A DNA stretch of 64,000 bases from Isoetes taiwanensis (GCA_021234155.1 JAJEKV010000014.1:17890652-17954651); one strand, 5' to 3'; shown: positions 20,788 to 34,103, counted from the first letter of the stretch. A program made the numbers and translations. The notes: a model not told the origin generated them from the letters alone.

Positions 20788-21913
20788 GAATTGCTTGTAA
20801 TTATACAAGTTACATCATTTGCCTACGAGATTTTGCATTTCCTTTTAGTGACAGGTGGTCAAAAGCTTGGCTCATGTTTATGGAACCATCTCACAAGCTG
20901 CACAGCCATTCTGCACCATTTGGCTTTTCTTGTGGAGCATAGGTTTGGTAGTATTTGAAATGCAACACAATTTCAAATACTCTTAAGTCTGAGGGTTGTC
21001 TCCAAAAGCTGAGCGAAATCAATTATATGGTTGTATCTTTACCTGCCCCAAAAAACAATTTCTACCTAGTCCTCGTCCTCGAGCATTTATCAAGATCACA
21101 ACCAACCAGAACTGAGGACATGCAAGTTATCTTTGAATTCACGAAGGTGTGCTAACATAAGGGAATGCTATTATTAGCACTACACACGAACTACTAAAGG
21201 CATTTGGGACAAGATATAGATGACAAACACGAATTTATATTCAAAGACAATGTTTGTTGGCAATGATGAAGAGGACCAACCAAACACTTCAACAAAACGA
21301 AAATGAAGACCATCTCAACAAGGTGCATCTACGGTATACCCGTAAGGGGAAAATGTGATGGGAGAATATATCTATGCATGCATATGCATGGTATGCACAT
21401 TAGTAAGTAGAGCCTTTGGGAGAATCAATGGTGAGAGTAGTGCTTATAGAGGAGTTCAAGCCGTAGTAGTGTGTTCCAGTACTTGAGTGGAATTGTCAAA
21501 GGACGTATTTTGAGACACGGGGACTTGTGCAGACTTGAATGTAACCATTTTGGTGTTTGTAGTATAGGGATAACAGGGAGATAATACGGGGACTTGTGCA
21601 AACTTGAATGTAACTATTTTGAGGTGTGTAAATAGTCTATTAAGGTTTTGTGAAATAACGTGTGAACATTGTGAAAGATTTAGGACCTAACATTCTCTAA
21701 TGTTGTTACAATGGGATCTTGTGAAGAATCGTAGATTGTTGACATTCTGTATAAATTTCCATATTCTTGTTCTAAGATATTACATCTGCACCCCTCATAT
21801 AATCTGTAAAGACAAAGAATGTTGCCACGTATGGAATTAGACCATTGTAAAGCGCAAGACCATTAGCAATAGCTCCCATTGCAAACAAATAAAATAAATG
21901 CAACCGCCCAGAC
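20788..21913. other. Noncoding DNA with a 69-bp direct repeat
   Basis: No gene seen. ACGGGGACTTGTGCARACTTG followed by AATGTAAC occurs at 21,517 and 21,586. Confidence 0.6.
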
Positions 21914-22506
21914 TAAAAAAGGCTGGACACACAAAACGAGAAACAAGAAAACACACTCTGTCAAAGGGCAACCTGTCGTGTGCATGAGAGGTTGCCCTCC
22001 AATGGCGCAAAGTGTGTTTTCATTGTTTCTGTTTCGTCGTTTCGTGTTGGGTCCTTTTTATGTGAACAGAAGATGTCGTTTTCTTAGGCCACGAGTTTTG
22101 TTTATGGAGCTGTGCAGGCCAATTTATAGAACTGAGGGAGGCAAAAGTAATACTTCAAACTAATTTACATAAATGATATTGTGCAATGAATAACTCTATG
22201 ATTTACAGATACCTGAGATATAGAACAGGCAAAGTGAACAAAGTGTTGCACTATGATAAGACAATTTTAGGCAGTGTTGTTATCAATTTTTACGCGGCAT
22301 TCTTGCATTTCACCTCACATTCTTGACTATCACCTCACAATGACAACCATAATGGCTATTTGGTTGGTACTATTAGCATATGTCGGGTTATCTCCCATAA
22401 ATTTATCAAACAAAGCCGACACAAAAAAGGACCCGACACGTAATGACGAAACAGAAACCATGAAAACACACTTTTGTGCCATTGGAGGGCAACCCCTCGT
22501 GCGCAG
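21914..22506. mobile_element. Fold-back element with three inverted arms
   Basis: A block of about 85 bp at 21,976-22,061 (GGTTGCCCTCCAATGGCGCA, AGTGTGTTTTCATTG, GTTTCTGTTTCGTCG, GGGTCCTTTTTATG) recurs inverted at 22,424-22,506. A third, more diverged copy (21,914-21,975) is inverted right beside the first, giving a tight GGGCAACC...GGTTGCCC hairpin. The 360-bp centre is noncoding. Such structures are typical of fold-back or MITE-like DNA elements. Confidence 0.75.
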
Positions 22507-24430
22507 CACCTTGTTCTTTTTGAAGGTAAGGCTAGATTTTTATTATTATAATAAATAATGGTACAAACCTTATTGAGGATGGCTCAAAAGCCAGATACCT
22601 AAAGGGATAAGCACAAACAGCCATTAAGCTTGAAGGACGACTCTAAGATAACACTCATGTACTATGATCAAGGCATCCTCAACCTCTTCCTCGTTGTTGC
22701 AAGAAGATTTGGGCCCCCACCCTTATGATCCACCCAGTACTAAGGGCATAGCCCTCTTCTCGCCCACTGCACGTACTCAAGAAGGTAGCAACATTTGTGG
22801 GGTTCAATAAAGAAATGCTCCCTGAGACCCTGAAGTGCACCAAGCAATGTATACCTGAAGGGCATATCTCTATTACAGTAGTAATGCTGCAAACATGTGA
22901 GCGTTGAAAAGCCACCTTCTTCCCCTACTAGTGGTACTACAAAGGTCGAGGTCTCTTTCCAAGTGCTCCCACCACCTTGAAGCTCAATCGAAGGATGTAA
23001 GTGAGAGGATATCCGTACTTGAGAGAACTGCCATTATCTTCCCTCCAGTAAAGTACTATAGGATATATTTCCGCATAACTCCAACACTTGGAGCATCCCA
23101 CCACCCCCTTTGTGCAGCCCCCTACCCTTTCCATGCAGCAGAGTTACCATGGGTCATTCCCCTTTTCATGTAGTACAGATTATTGCCCATCACCTTTCCA
23201 AGAGATTATCTTATTGGAATCCTCAGGCAAAATGTTGAGACCCCACAAAAAAACTAACTCTGCCACAGGAAAACAAAGGAAGACAGGTCTGCCATGGCCT
23301 CCCGTCCGATAGCAAAGTGTCTCACCTTGGCCTGCCATAGCCAACATTGATCTCCTCTCCAGCTGGGATGGAGAATGGGGAAGGAAATGCAAGAACATCC
23401 AGGAAGATATTCAAGCACTTCCTCGGGCTTGCAAACAAATCAAGGCACACAACACATAAGCTCCAGGTTTTGCCATAAACCACTCTTAGCTCTACCAAGA
23501 TAATCGCAGTGAGTGCGATCATCATGCCACAGTGAGTGCAGCATACACGCTGCAATGGGTGCATCTTACATGCTGCAGTGGGTGCAGCAAAATGGAGCCA
23601 AGATTGAAAGAGCTAACCAGAACTGAAGATTGCACCAAGATGTGCTTACAAGATTGCTAACAGTAGCTTAAAAGATACACTTAGACATGCCTAGAACCAA
23701 ACCCCAGGATATCTGAGCACCTTGAAAACAAGCTAACTGCTAGCTAGTGCTAAACCATTTCAGAGCTTCAGCAAGAAACGGAGTACCCAAACTTACCCCA
23801 TCACAAGATGGAACAGAAAAGCAAGATAACAGGACAGCGGCCATAACCTGGTAGCAAGCTCACTGCAGCAGCTCGAACATTAGAGGAAATTTGAGATCTC
23901 ATTTCATCCCCATAAGAATCCTCCAATGGAATGGCTACCCTCTATTAACTGCAATTAATGCAGCACCAACAACTTCATTGTTGTTGTTTTTCCCCCATAA
24001 CTTTTGTTCCACTTGTCAAAATGTTGCGGCGTTTATTGCATTAGATGCGAAATGAAAAGATCTTTCCAATGATATATGGTTATAATGTATTTCAATATGG
24101 TCATATGCGTTAACCTTAAAAAAATATGATTTTTTGCTCATTTCTTATATATTTATATCGTAAAAGATATATGAATGGGTTATCACTAGATAGATCTTGT
24201 GAAGACGAACCCATTGCTACAAAAAGTTCTTGAATTGGAGTTCTGGATCAAAAGTTATAATGAAAAAATGATAGTACAGAAGTTAGTTGCAGCTTCATTA
24301 ATTTACAGGCTGCCACATAATACTGGAATGAGATATACTAGAGCTCTTCTCTTATTGGACAGTCTAAAAAGCTGACATGGCATTTTAAGCATCCCTTAAT
24401 GGGACAAAATGTGATCTCATTTTTCCTCTA
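22507..24430. other. Noncoding dispersed-repeat region
   Basis: No intact gene. An ATTATTATAATAAATAATGG tract at 22,538 may be the 3' tail of a - strand retroelement. The stretch 23,330-23,600 (CTCTCCAGCTGGGATGGAGA, CAGTGRGTGCA repeated about four times, ACACAACACATAAGC) is matched inverted at 48,780-49,190, so it is a dispersed repeat family. Confidence 0.45.
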
Positions 24431-24730
24431 ATGTCTGACAGAAAAATGCTTGGAACCCGGCTACTACTTCGGATCAGAAAGGGTAGCAGCAGCCACAAAT
24501 GCTGCTCTTCCAACAGCTACGATAAGTGCAGGGCCTTCACGAAGCTTGGGCGGCCACCGCCGCCGCCCTATCTGCCGCCTAACCCTAACCACATCCCCTC
24601 CAACCACCTGGAGGTATCCAGAATGTTCAACTTTACTTATATCTACAGGAAATTTATCGCGGCGGCCTTGGCCAAGGCCGCCGCGAACATTTCTTTTGTC
24701 GACCCGCTCTACAGTTTGGATTTTTCCTAA
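24431..24730 (+). other. Uncertain ORF with a GC-rich core, 99 codons
   Basis: A local GC-rich island in AT-rich DNA. The frame includes RPPPPPYLPPNPNHIPSNHL and IAAALAKAAANI, the latter encoded by a 30-bp perfect palindrome. An overlapping 147-codon frame is also open (24,450-24,893), so coding status is doubtful. It could be an old first exon. I do not recognise it. Confidence 0.25.
24657..24686. repeat. 30-bp perfect palindrome, GC-rich
   Basis: The half-site TCGCGGCGGCCTTGG is followed at once by its exact reverse complement, with no spacer. Confidence 0.95.
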
Positions 24731-25329
24731 TCAAAATGGAGTCTATGTTAGGTTTGATATCAGTTGTGGGATCTGTGTATTGCGGGATTATGCTCGAGGA
24801 GTCCTATGCTACAAATATTTGTTTGAGTTGTATATAGATATTTGTTTTAGTTTTATATGGTCTAGGATTCCTATGCTCCAATTTTTTTATTAGTTGTAAG
24901 GCATTGTTAAACTATAATCAGGTTGCTTTTTTATTACGTTTTGGCCATTGAATTGTCAAAGACATGATTCAAGTTGTTTTAACATAAAAAATACTATAAC
25001 AATTGCAAAGCAAACCTTATGGTGTATGTAAGAATCCCTTTGTTGGTTCGATAATATTATTGCAGTATTGTTGTTAGCCTCCAACGAAGTTTTCACCAAA
25101 CGCATAGGGGTCAAGGTGTTAGCATCCAACTGAGTTTTTACCAAGTGCGTAGGGGTCTATTTTGGGTTATTATTTTTTAAATTCAAAATGTATCCCTTAA
25201 AAATGAACATTTTGCAAGTATATTACAAATTGCCCTACAAATATTTATAAATAGGAAAGCCATTTTTCTCAAGAACTGTAGTAATTTTTGTTGAAAAAAC
25301 ATTTAGATCCTCTTGAAAATCTCTTAAAT

Positions 25330-28300
25330 AGTTCAATATAGAAATATGGGAACCAAGGCCATTCCTAGGATGGGTCCTATGACACAATCAAGTGGCCGAT
25401 CCAAAAGAACTAAGACGAAGAAAGAGGGGAGTTGAACAAATGGAGACATGATAAAAAAGGAACATAAGGTGATGCAAGGGATGGAAAAGAAAGGACAAAC
25501 AAGAAACTGGAGCAAAATGATAAATAGGAGAAAGGAACCATGGGATGGAAAAGGATAATGACGAAGGAGAAAGAACAAAGCAACTGAGAAAATATGGAGA
25601 AAAAGGACAAATGAAAAAATGAACCAAAAAATGAACTAGACGAGAAACTGACACGAAATTCCATAATGTAAAAGTATAACTAGAACGAACAAAAAATGGA
25701 CTAAATAAAAAACTAACGAGAATCAAAGATCAACTGACAAAGAAAAACCCCCAAAAAGGACCCATAAGAAAACCCTAAAATAGGGAAAATGAAAATATGT
25801 GAAAAAACAAAGAAAATTGACCCAACAAAAGGCCAACAAAAAGAATAAACAGAGCACATAAAATATGGTAAAGACAAAAAAGACGGATGTATGGTTCAGA
25901 AGGACTGGTGTAATACAAAGATGCAAATAAAGTCATGGATAATAGGATCAGAGGGGCTAAATTCACGCAAACATGATGGGCCGAAAGAAACCAAGGAGTC
26001 AATGGGATCAAGGGGGTAAAGCAAAAAATGAAGAAAATAAGGCAAATAGAAGCAGTGGCATAAGAGGCACTACACAAAGGAGTTAATGGGGTCAAAGAGG
26101 ATAGGTGAAGCCAGATAAGTGATGGAACCATGACATACTAAGGATGGAACTAATTTAGACACCCAAGGAAAGAAATGGCACAAAGAAATTAATGGGGTCA
26201 AAGAGGAGAGCCGAGGCACAAGGAGTGATGGAACAATGAGATACTAAAGCAAAAATGAAATTGAAGGAAGTAACATGAATAGTTTGAGGAAAGAAAAAGC
26301 GCAATGGGATTAATAGGGTGAAAGAGGATTGTCAAGGCAAGAGGAATGAGGGAACAATGAGAAACTAAGGCAAAAAATATTTTGGTACAGTGAGACACAT
26401 GGATGAAAACTCGTTTGGAAACCAATGAAGCTAATGAAATGAATAGGCTACATGGTTGATTGGGACAACATGGAACAAAGGAATGGGGGGCAAAAAGCCA
26501 ATTGGAAGAAGGAAACAAAATAGGACAATCAGGAATGATAAGAAATTGATGATGGCTGGGCAAAGTAATAAAGAAAAGGAACTGTGGCAAGAGAGAAGGT
26601 CAAGTTATAATATGCAAGTATGGAATAGAGCAACAAAGTTTAAGGAGAACTAAAAACCCATGCACCAAACACATGTGTGAAAGGCTAAGAGTTAAAAGGA
26701 CGCAAAAAGGGACTGAACAAATGCAACACCAGAAACCATGGAGAAAAGAATAACTAACAGACTGGAAAGAACCAAAGGAACTAAACGAGAATATGAGACT
26801 AACTAACAAAGGAAACACCAAAGAGGACGTATAAAAGAATACAAAAAGTGACAAGAAGAACTTAAACCAAACATAGGCAGACAAATCAAATTGAGCAAGA
26901 AAGCTAAGGAGTAACACGGACAGTGAGACAAAACGTCGCAAATAAATTGAATGAATAATGACAAAGTTGACTGAGTATAAGCCCATAGGAGCCAATTTCC
27001 ATGAGATAAGACCACAAAAAAAACCAAAAAACTACGAAGCATATCTAGTAACCAACCATAGAAACAAGGAGCCCTAAAGAATAATGGGATCTGAATGGAG
27101 AAGAGAGATGCAAACACGAGAACAAAGTGAACGCAACGAAGAGGGGCTTTGTAAATGAATTATGATGCCAAAGTACTAAGCTTGAATCGACTAAAATATA
27201 TGCAACAAAAAATATATACAACGAATCAAAGGAGCCCTGTAAGTGAGTACCATGAGCAACCCATGCAAGAGTGCACCAAGACGTTATAAAGGATGGGTAC
27301 CACGATCAACCCGTGCAAGCGTGCAGCATGAAAAAAGGGAGACCAAACACCATGAACAAGATGAAATATAGTAAAAGGAAGAAAAACGAACTGCACAAGA
27401 TACTGCATATTAAGCAAAGATACCAAACAGATGGCGTGCCAAGTGAACAAATGTCAACTAATTCAACTATGCGCAGTAGTGTGCATCACAATAGGATGAA
27501 GGAAAACAAATAAAACAAAAGCAAGAAAAAAGGGGGCAAACCTGACGAACCAGGATAAAAGAACTACCATGAAAAATAACAAAGACAATAGAGGCTAACA
27601 AGATCAATGGATCAAGCGAACAAATTGGTCCAAAAGGAATTGAAAGAAACGAATGGAGCTAAAATAGATGGACAATGGGTGCAAACAAGACGTATAAAGC
27701 CATATGGACCAATGAAAAAACAAAGTGCGTGAAAGTCACACAAGAGAGTAACAAGGATGGACAACAAACTAAGTGAGAACCGAAGATAGAGAAAGAGGGC
27801 AAACCAATTTTATACAAGAAATAGAAAAGAAAAGAGGGCCTCAACAAAGATGAAAAAAGTCAATCGAAGTCCAAGAATTGAACAAACCTAACAACCAAAA
27901 CTAAGATAGCAAAAAATAAACAAAATAAACACGAAGGGAAAAAACGAAGCATATAAGGGGACATGATAACCAGATCAAAGAGCAAAAAAGACGTTGAGCA
28001 ATATGAATACCAACAGGTGAAAACGATGCCATCCTGAAGCAATAAGCAAAAACAGGCTATTAACGAGATGCGTAGGATCATCCAAAAGCATGAATAAAGG
28101 GAGAACCAATGGCAAATAACAAGAAAAGCGACGAGAAAGGAAAAATTTGCACAAAGAAGAATAAAAATTGCCAAAGAATTTCGATCATATGCCAGATCAA
28201 CCCAGGACCAACTTTCCAACAGAAGAAACTTTACAAAAAAATTGTCAAAATTGGAGATAAGGAATGCCAAACACATGACCAATGTTATAAAAGGTAACCA

Positions 28301-28710
28301 CCTTAAAACTCAACAAGGGGCGAAGTGCAAGAATATGTAGATAAACGACAAGCCCCAAAAGTAAAGAGGGATGGAGAAAATGAATGACTGCCATGGTTAG
28401 AGCAAATTGACATAATGATGCAATCATGGATATGAGCATGCCAGAAAGAAACGAAATAATCGCAAGAAACCAACAACCTAGAAGCTTGGAATCATGCAAT
28501 GCACAATATTCCCAATTCCTTGAGCTAGAGGGTGCCCACATTACAAATGGATACATCAAAACAACAGAGGGTGCAGAATATAGCTTTTACAGAGATAATA
28601 ATGAGAACTAAGGGAGACATACATAAGGAGCGGCTTACTCTAGCCAACATACATAACAAGAAAGCACAACACAGATAAATTGTGGCTAAAGAGCATCCTA
28701 CTAACAATAA
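25330..28710 (+). repeat. 3.4-kb purine-rich strand with decayed tandem repeats
   Basis: The + strand is strongly A/G-rich for over 3 kb, so the - strand shows long but meaningless Phe/Leu/Ser-rich frames. Repeats are visible: GGGGTCAAAGAGGA, then GTGATGGAACAATGAGATAC, recur near 26,090, 26,195 and 26,315. A CCATGCAAGAGTGCA-like pair lies near 27,262 and 27,310. It is best read as an old satellite or expanded simple repeat. No gene is supported. Confidence 0.6.
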
Positions 28711-31495
28711 TGAATTTTAAGATACCTAGTGTATACACATACATATAAAGCTCAAGGCACGTACCCATGAAACTTCCCCGAAGCTAACAGATGTCGAAGA
28801 GGAGAAACCGCCTTTGCAAGGCTAAATTTGGACTAGAGGGGAACAAGGCCGAGAGAATACGGGCAGCAAAAAAAGGGGGAATACTGAATGTAACACCACC
28901 AGTAGAACAATAATTAAGTGAGTCACCTGGAACTAGGCGGCTATCGTTTCAAGAGTCGGTTTGCATGTATGGAGTTGACGGCCCCATGTGCCCAACTAGG
29001 TGCAGCGTCATCGGTGTAAGTCCAAATCGAACTACGCTCATAGGTGCATTAAGACTAATCATGAAAAAAATAAAATTACAAAAGTACTTAACAATAATAG
29101 TGAATTGTAGTGGTACTGAGAGTGTCCGGTCGATCATAACGAAACTCATCTAACGTAACATACAAATATTAGTAACACAAATGCCATGAAAATCAATTAT
29201 CAATATATATATATACAACCAAGCAATGTAGTGTGGTGTGTGGTCACATGTCCAGTTGGATGCTGCCTAGTGGTGTGACGTTAAAACTACTATCTATCTA
29301 TCTATACAAGTTTTTGTACTATCAATGGGATAAAATAAAATGGAATGAAAGGAGGTTGTGTACGAAGTCAAATGTGCGTACATTGGGAAGTATAGATTTC
29401 CCAAGATTCTATAAGGTTTCTAAATTCACCAAAATTTAAAACTACCCAATAATCTAGAGAGATTCTATAAGATTCTACGAGGTTTTCTAGGAATGTATTA
29501 AGATTACCCAAGATACTCGAGTATTCCTTAATATTATAGCAAGATTCCTTGAAGATGCTTACGAAGATGTTTACCACCCTCGACTTCTGTTGCGGGCATA
29601 AGTTGGGGCATGTGAGAGCAAGGGTCATGCTTACACGAATGTTGTACTTCACAGGCATTGACAGCTAATGCTTATAAAAGAACACAAAAAATTGCACTAC
29701 AAAATTGATTGGTAGTTTGTGGTGTAAATGTTTATGAAGATTTTATCACTCTCGACTTGTGTTGCAGGCATAAGTTAGGGCACGTGGTTATACTATGATG
29801 GATTGTACAAAATCGACTGGTAATATGTGAATAAAATGTTTATGAGGATTTTTATCATCCCTAACTTGTGTTGCAGGCATAAGTTATAGCGTCTAATAGC
29901 AAGGGTCATGCTAATCCCAAGATTTCACATCTAGTGAAAGCTTCTACTTGTAGAAGAACACCAAAAATTCTGTAACAGAATGTGAGAGCTAGCTATGGCG
30001 ACCTCTTGCAAAATGCGACATTGTGGTTCAAATTTAAACTCATGGGGCAAGAACATGAAGAAATGCATTGATGTGCTTTTGATAGATATATTTTTCATTC
30101 CTCTGCTTTATTATAGGTTTCCCAAGATTCTATAAAATTCTTTGACGTTTTCTAAGGTACCATTTAGATTCCACATTATGCTATAAATATTCCTCAATAT
30201 TCTATAGAGAACCCCTTAAATATCCTTTAGGTTCCGTACAAAACACATCCAATATAGAAGATTTATCTCTATTCACTTAAGGTGCACCTAGATTCTCCAA
30301 TGTCCCCTTCAGATTCCATTAGACTCCTAAAAATCAATTGGTGAAAGATCAAGTCAATCCTCAAGTCAACATCCGCAAATCCTACTCAAAGTGCCACGTT
30401 CTTGTATTAACTTTAAGGGTTAGCATGCTTCCCTCTAGAATATGTTTAGATTCCTATTAGATTCCATCTAGATCGATTGGAGTAAGACCTTAGAATCCCT
30501 CGTCAAGAATAAGGTTTCTGGAAGATCTGCATCAATTGTCTGGAAAATAACCATAACAGGCATTTGAATGCAAGGTTGGTGTTGTATATGCACTTCTATT
30601 GTATGAGTAGTTCGACGATGAAGTCTAATGGGAAGATTGCATATTGCACCATCTAAACAGAGGAATTCAAATTTCAATGGGTAGATTACATATGGATGTG
30701 CCATATTCAAATTTAAACTCATGGGGCAAGAAACATGAAGAAATGCATTGATGTGCTTTTGATAGATATATTGAGGTTTTCATCTTATTTCATTTTTTAA
30801 TGTCCCCTTTTGTGGTATCTATCAAGTGATTATTAATGTTTTTTGTCATTAGCTCACAACATTTTATGAGGACAACCTTCGTGGCATTAGATTATAAATT
30901 TCAACTTACGATTCTCATAATATTACATGACACTCGCTTATATGTAAATGCAAAGATTATAAATTTCAATGTCATGCATTGCTACAGGTTTAAAAAGCTT
31001 GCAATTTAAGCTCCACATGACACATATATCGGTTAACACAAAAACTTATGTTGCCTATCTTGGTAGAACTTGCAACTAACAATATTTGTTAAATGCAGGA
31101 AAAGGATGACAAAATTCTTTGCTAATTTTCAATTCAAAGGCATGAGTTTAATCTTGTACCTAAGACGACGTTCAGTAAGGACCTATCCAATATCACATTG
31201 ATATCTCACACTCAATATCTTAAACAAAATGAATCTTAAGCCTAGAATGACAACTTCTATAATCCCTCGCTTTTCTCAATGAACAATTATTTTACTTGCA
31301 AACTCTTGCATATCGAGTAAGCTAACCTTAAGATCTACGACAACTACAAAAATCGTGGCTCAAAGCAAGAAAAAACCACTATAGATATGTTGAATTGCGA
31401 TGAACACCAAAATACAAACAAAAGAGTTCTCACAATAAAGTGTAAACTCTAAGCAAGAAATAACCCGTCCACAATTTACTATGCCATAAGCATGC
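28711..31495. other. Noncoding DNA with several internal direct repeats
   Basis: No gene supported. TGTTGCRGGCATAAGTT recurs at about 29,588, 29,759 and 29,872. A block of about 70 bp (TTCAAATTTAAACTCATGGG, then GAAATGCATTGATGTGC and TTTTGATAGATATATT) occurs at 30,015 and 30,705. TTTCCCAAGATTCTATAA occurs at 29,397 and 30,118. The second SINE-like 3' end is at 29,252-29,305. Confidence 0.55.
29252..29305 (+). repeat. SINE-like 3' end with (CTAT)n tail, copy B
   Basis: Same CCAGTTGGATGCTGCCTAGT, GGTGTGACGTTAAAA block as at 10,611, followed by CTATCTATCTATCTAT. Confidence 0.6.
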
Positions 31496-34103
31496 TCATT
31501 TCCTACTCCTCAATGGATCATCACTGCCAGAGAAACTGTGATGCTTTTTGCAAGATGTATTCATATCCAAGCTTTGGGATTTCTTTTTCTTATCAGATTT
31601 GTGCATCTTAGACTTCGATGCTCAAAGATCATCTGAATAGTTTCTTACAGAATCACGATCTAACTCATGCCTCTGCCTTGAAGCATTTGTCCAGTCAACA
31701 TGGCCAGCTTCACTATGCTCCATATGGGGCATTTGCCTTAAAACTCTTTTCATTTCCTTTGGATGCAACCTCCCTTGGGACAGCTCACTCCTGTACACAA
31801 CATAATTTATAAATTGTGCCATTAGAAATTGAGAAGCAAAATGTACCTCTCCTCTTGTTCTGGCATCAACCTACGAAGACGCTCTCTTTCTTGGAGCTCC
31901 AGAAACTTTTCCCGACTAAGAGGTCTCTCATTGCAGGCCTAGATGCTGGCATAAGACCACTGAGTCTCACAAGAAGTCACAGTTATATGACTACAAAATG
32001 AACTTCACCTCAGAAAAACTGGAGGGAGAATCTCCAATGTGATACATTAGGCGCGGCATGGATGCTCCAACAAAGAAAGGAGGCATCAATGGTGAAATAC
32101 CATATGGTACCGAGTATCATTATCTTCCATACATTCCATCACCATATGGTACTGGAGTATCGTATCTTCCATACATTCCATCACCATATCCAAGGGGGTA
32201 TGGAGTCATCTGTTGAGCCATCGATGGACCTTGCCAAAACATCTCAGGAGCATATGAGCATATGACGGCATTGGATTCATTGATACACCTGCAATATCAG
32301 TCCAAACATGAAACACACAACCAGATTCTGCTGTTCTGCCAACTTAAATACTGAACTAACACAAATTCCAGCATAGCTTGCCCAAGTTCTATGTCGAGAA
32401 CAAAACTAAAACCATTCTAAACTGCCTTTTTCCCTACTTCAGCCCAGCTGGATAAACAGGCTTAGTGCTGAAAATAAGGATAAGGATATGTGTGTCTCTT
32501 GTGGAAACATGATATTACAAATGAAGCAGAAGCACGAACTTTTACCAAAAGATATGTGCAGTGCAGAACCTAGCCTTCCGCATCAAGAACCAGCAAAGAA
32601 TAAATGATACATGAGATATTCAAGCTCCCATTATCGTCAGATGTTTCGTTGAAGATACACAGCAGTGTTAAAGATTTCCTACTATGATCCATAAAGAACA
32701 GTAATGGGACTTTGATTAGCAGCCATGTAACAAGTTTGATTGGACAGTTATGCAACAAGTTTGGATGGACAACTTGTAAATACAGGTCAATTAATAATCT
32801 CTTCTCTGCATGTCTTAATAAAAGATTCTGCAGCAGAATTAGTACCTGCAGGAAACATTCCAGATTGTTGACAATATACGGCTGAGCAATCCCTTGCAAG
32901 ACGGTCTGGAGAACCACAAACATAACAAAACCTGTCACCCTGAGACAAAATCAAATCCTTCAAATCATTACATGTGAATGTGAATGCTTATATAAAAGCA
33001 TAAAGTGGTTCAGGGGGTACCTTTCTAAATTTCCCAAAGTCTAACCTGCACCATCTGCCAACCTGCTTTTTTTAGAATATAGCTAAATTCAGACTAATAA
33101 ACATATGGGCAGAAAGCATATTTACCTGCATTTAATGGACGGCTAGGTTTCTTCTTCTTCGTTCCTAGAAAATATAATGTATCCGAAGTCAGAAATTAAA
33201 GCATGACCCAAGCGAACCAACTATTTGAATAACAGAGCTTGTGAAGTATCATTCGATGCTAATGCGCAACAACTGACCACTAATAAGTCTAACTTAAGCA
33301 TGAGCTACATCCAAGCTTCAAACTTTAAATTAATATACAATGGATATAACTCTGTTTAACAAACAGTTGGCAGATCAAATTCTGTGGAACATTTTAATTG
33401 CACATTGAATCACCTTTGATGCTCTGCTGCCTTGCCACTTACAATAGCAACTGTGTTTATGCCCTTGACAAAGTCTCTCAGGATTTCATTTACAAATATC
33501 TAGTTTGAACAGTTCTGCATGAGAACCTGTTCTGAATCTATTTTCCACGTCACAAACAGAGCTTTACAAAATACCAGAAACCGACCTTGTATGTAAGGGA
33601 AATCAGGATCATCTGGTAGCACATGATCAAACGCGAGCTCCGTAACATTGACAATATGCGTTGCTGGCAAAACCTTATGCCTTGCAAAATGCCACTGTTA
33701 ATGGCAGCAACTGAGTTAACCCTTTCTGGCACTTATTTTGCTGATCCATTATATCTTTGAAAACATCAGCTCGGACGTGGTACAAAACAACAGAAGCAGT
33801 CTCTTACATTGGTGTTCACTACCAACCAGCACTATATGACAACCAAGTATGTTTTGTCTATTTTCTAGATGTAATTTGAAGTACAAATTCCAGGGCACCT
33901 CAATATTAGGATATTTAGAATTACAATTTGTTTTAAAATCCTAGGCTGTATTCTTATTCGCCACTAACTGTATCAATGACATCTCTATTCATTCATCTCA
34001 TCTAGATAGAGTTTAGGAAGCCAAATACCTCTGCTTTTGACAAACCAGTTATATTTTTCATTGCAACGTGGCCATTTGGGCCCGCCAAGAACGAGCATCC
34101 ACT
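31496..34103 (-). pseudogene. PQT3-like (RBBP6/DWNN family) E3 ligase gene, 3' exons, decayed
   Basis: Exons on -, each with AG and GT borders. 34,029-34,103 (CSFLAGPNGHVAMKNIT) joins in phase to 33,586-33,694 (HIVNVTELAFDHVLPDDPDF) and to 33,126-33,164 (TKKKKPSRPLNA). 32,846-32,939 holds a zinc-knuckle-like CYVCGSPDRLARDC with Arg where the knuckle His belongs, then SGMFPAG. About 32,040-32,288 holds FWQGPSMAQQMTPYPLGYGD and a 42-bp duplication. 31,845-31,916 holds SREKFLELQERERLRRL. The last exon carries a Lys/Ser-rich tail ending at 31,496. The second knuckle, MFPxG, Pro/Gly/Met/Tyr stretch and SREEF..LQERERRRRL order is what I recall from plant PQT3-like ligases; DWNN and U-box exons are not seen. 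A frameshift near 32,250, TAA-TGA near 32,100, a TGA at about 31,620 and a phase mismatch before the knuckle indicate decay. Confidence 0.5.

Noticed and set aside
21565-21578. TAGGGATAACAGGG, which matches the first 14 bases of the I-SceI homing endonuclease site
   Set aside because: The last bases differ (AGATAAT instead of TAAT) and nothing nearby suggests an intron or engineered DNA. Probably chance.
22679-22915. 78-codon - strand frame with Cys/His residues, considered as a LINE 3' knuckle
   Set aside because: Residue spacing does not fit a zinc knuckle and no reverse transcriptase motif lies upstream.
25388-28707. Many long - strand open frames rich in Phe, Leu and Ser
   Set aside because: They overlap in several frames and follow from the purine bias of the + strand. 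No domain, splice or promoter signal supports them.
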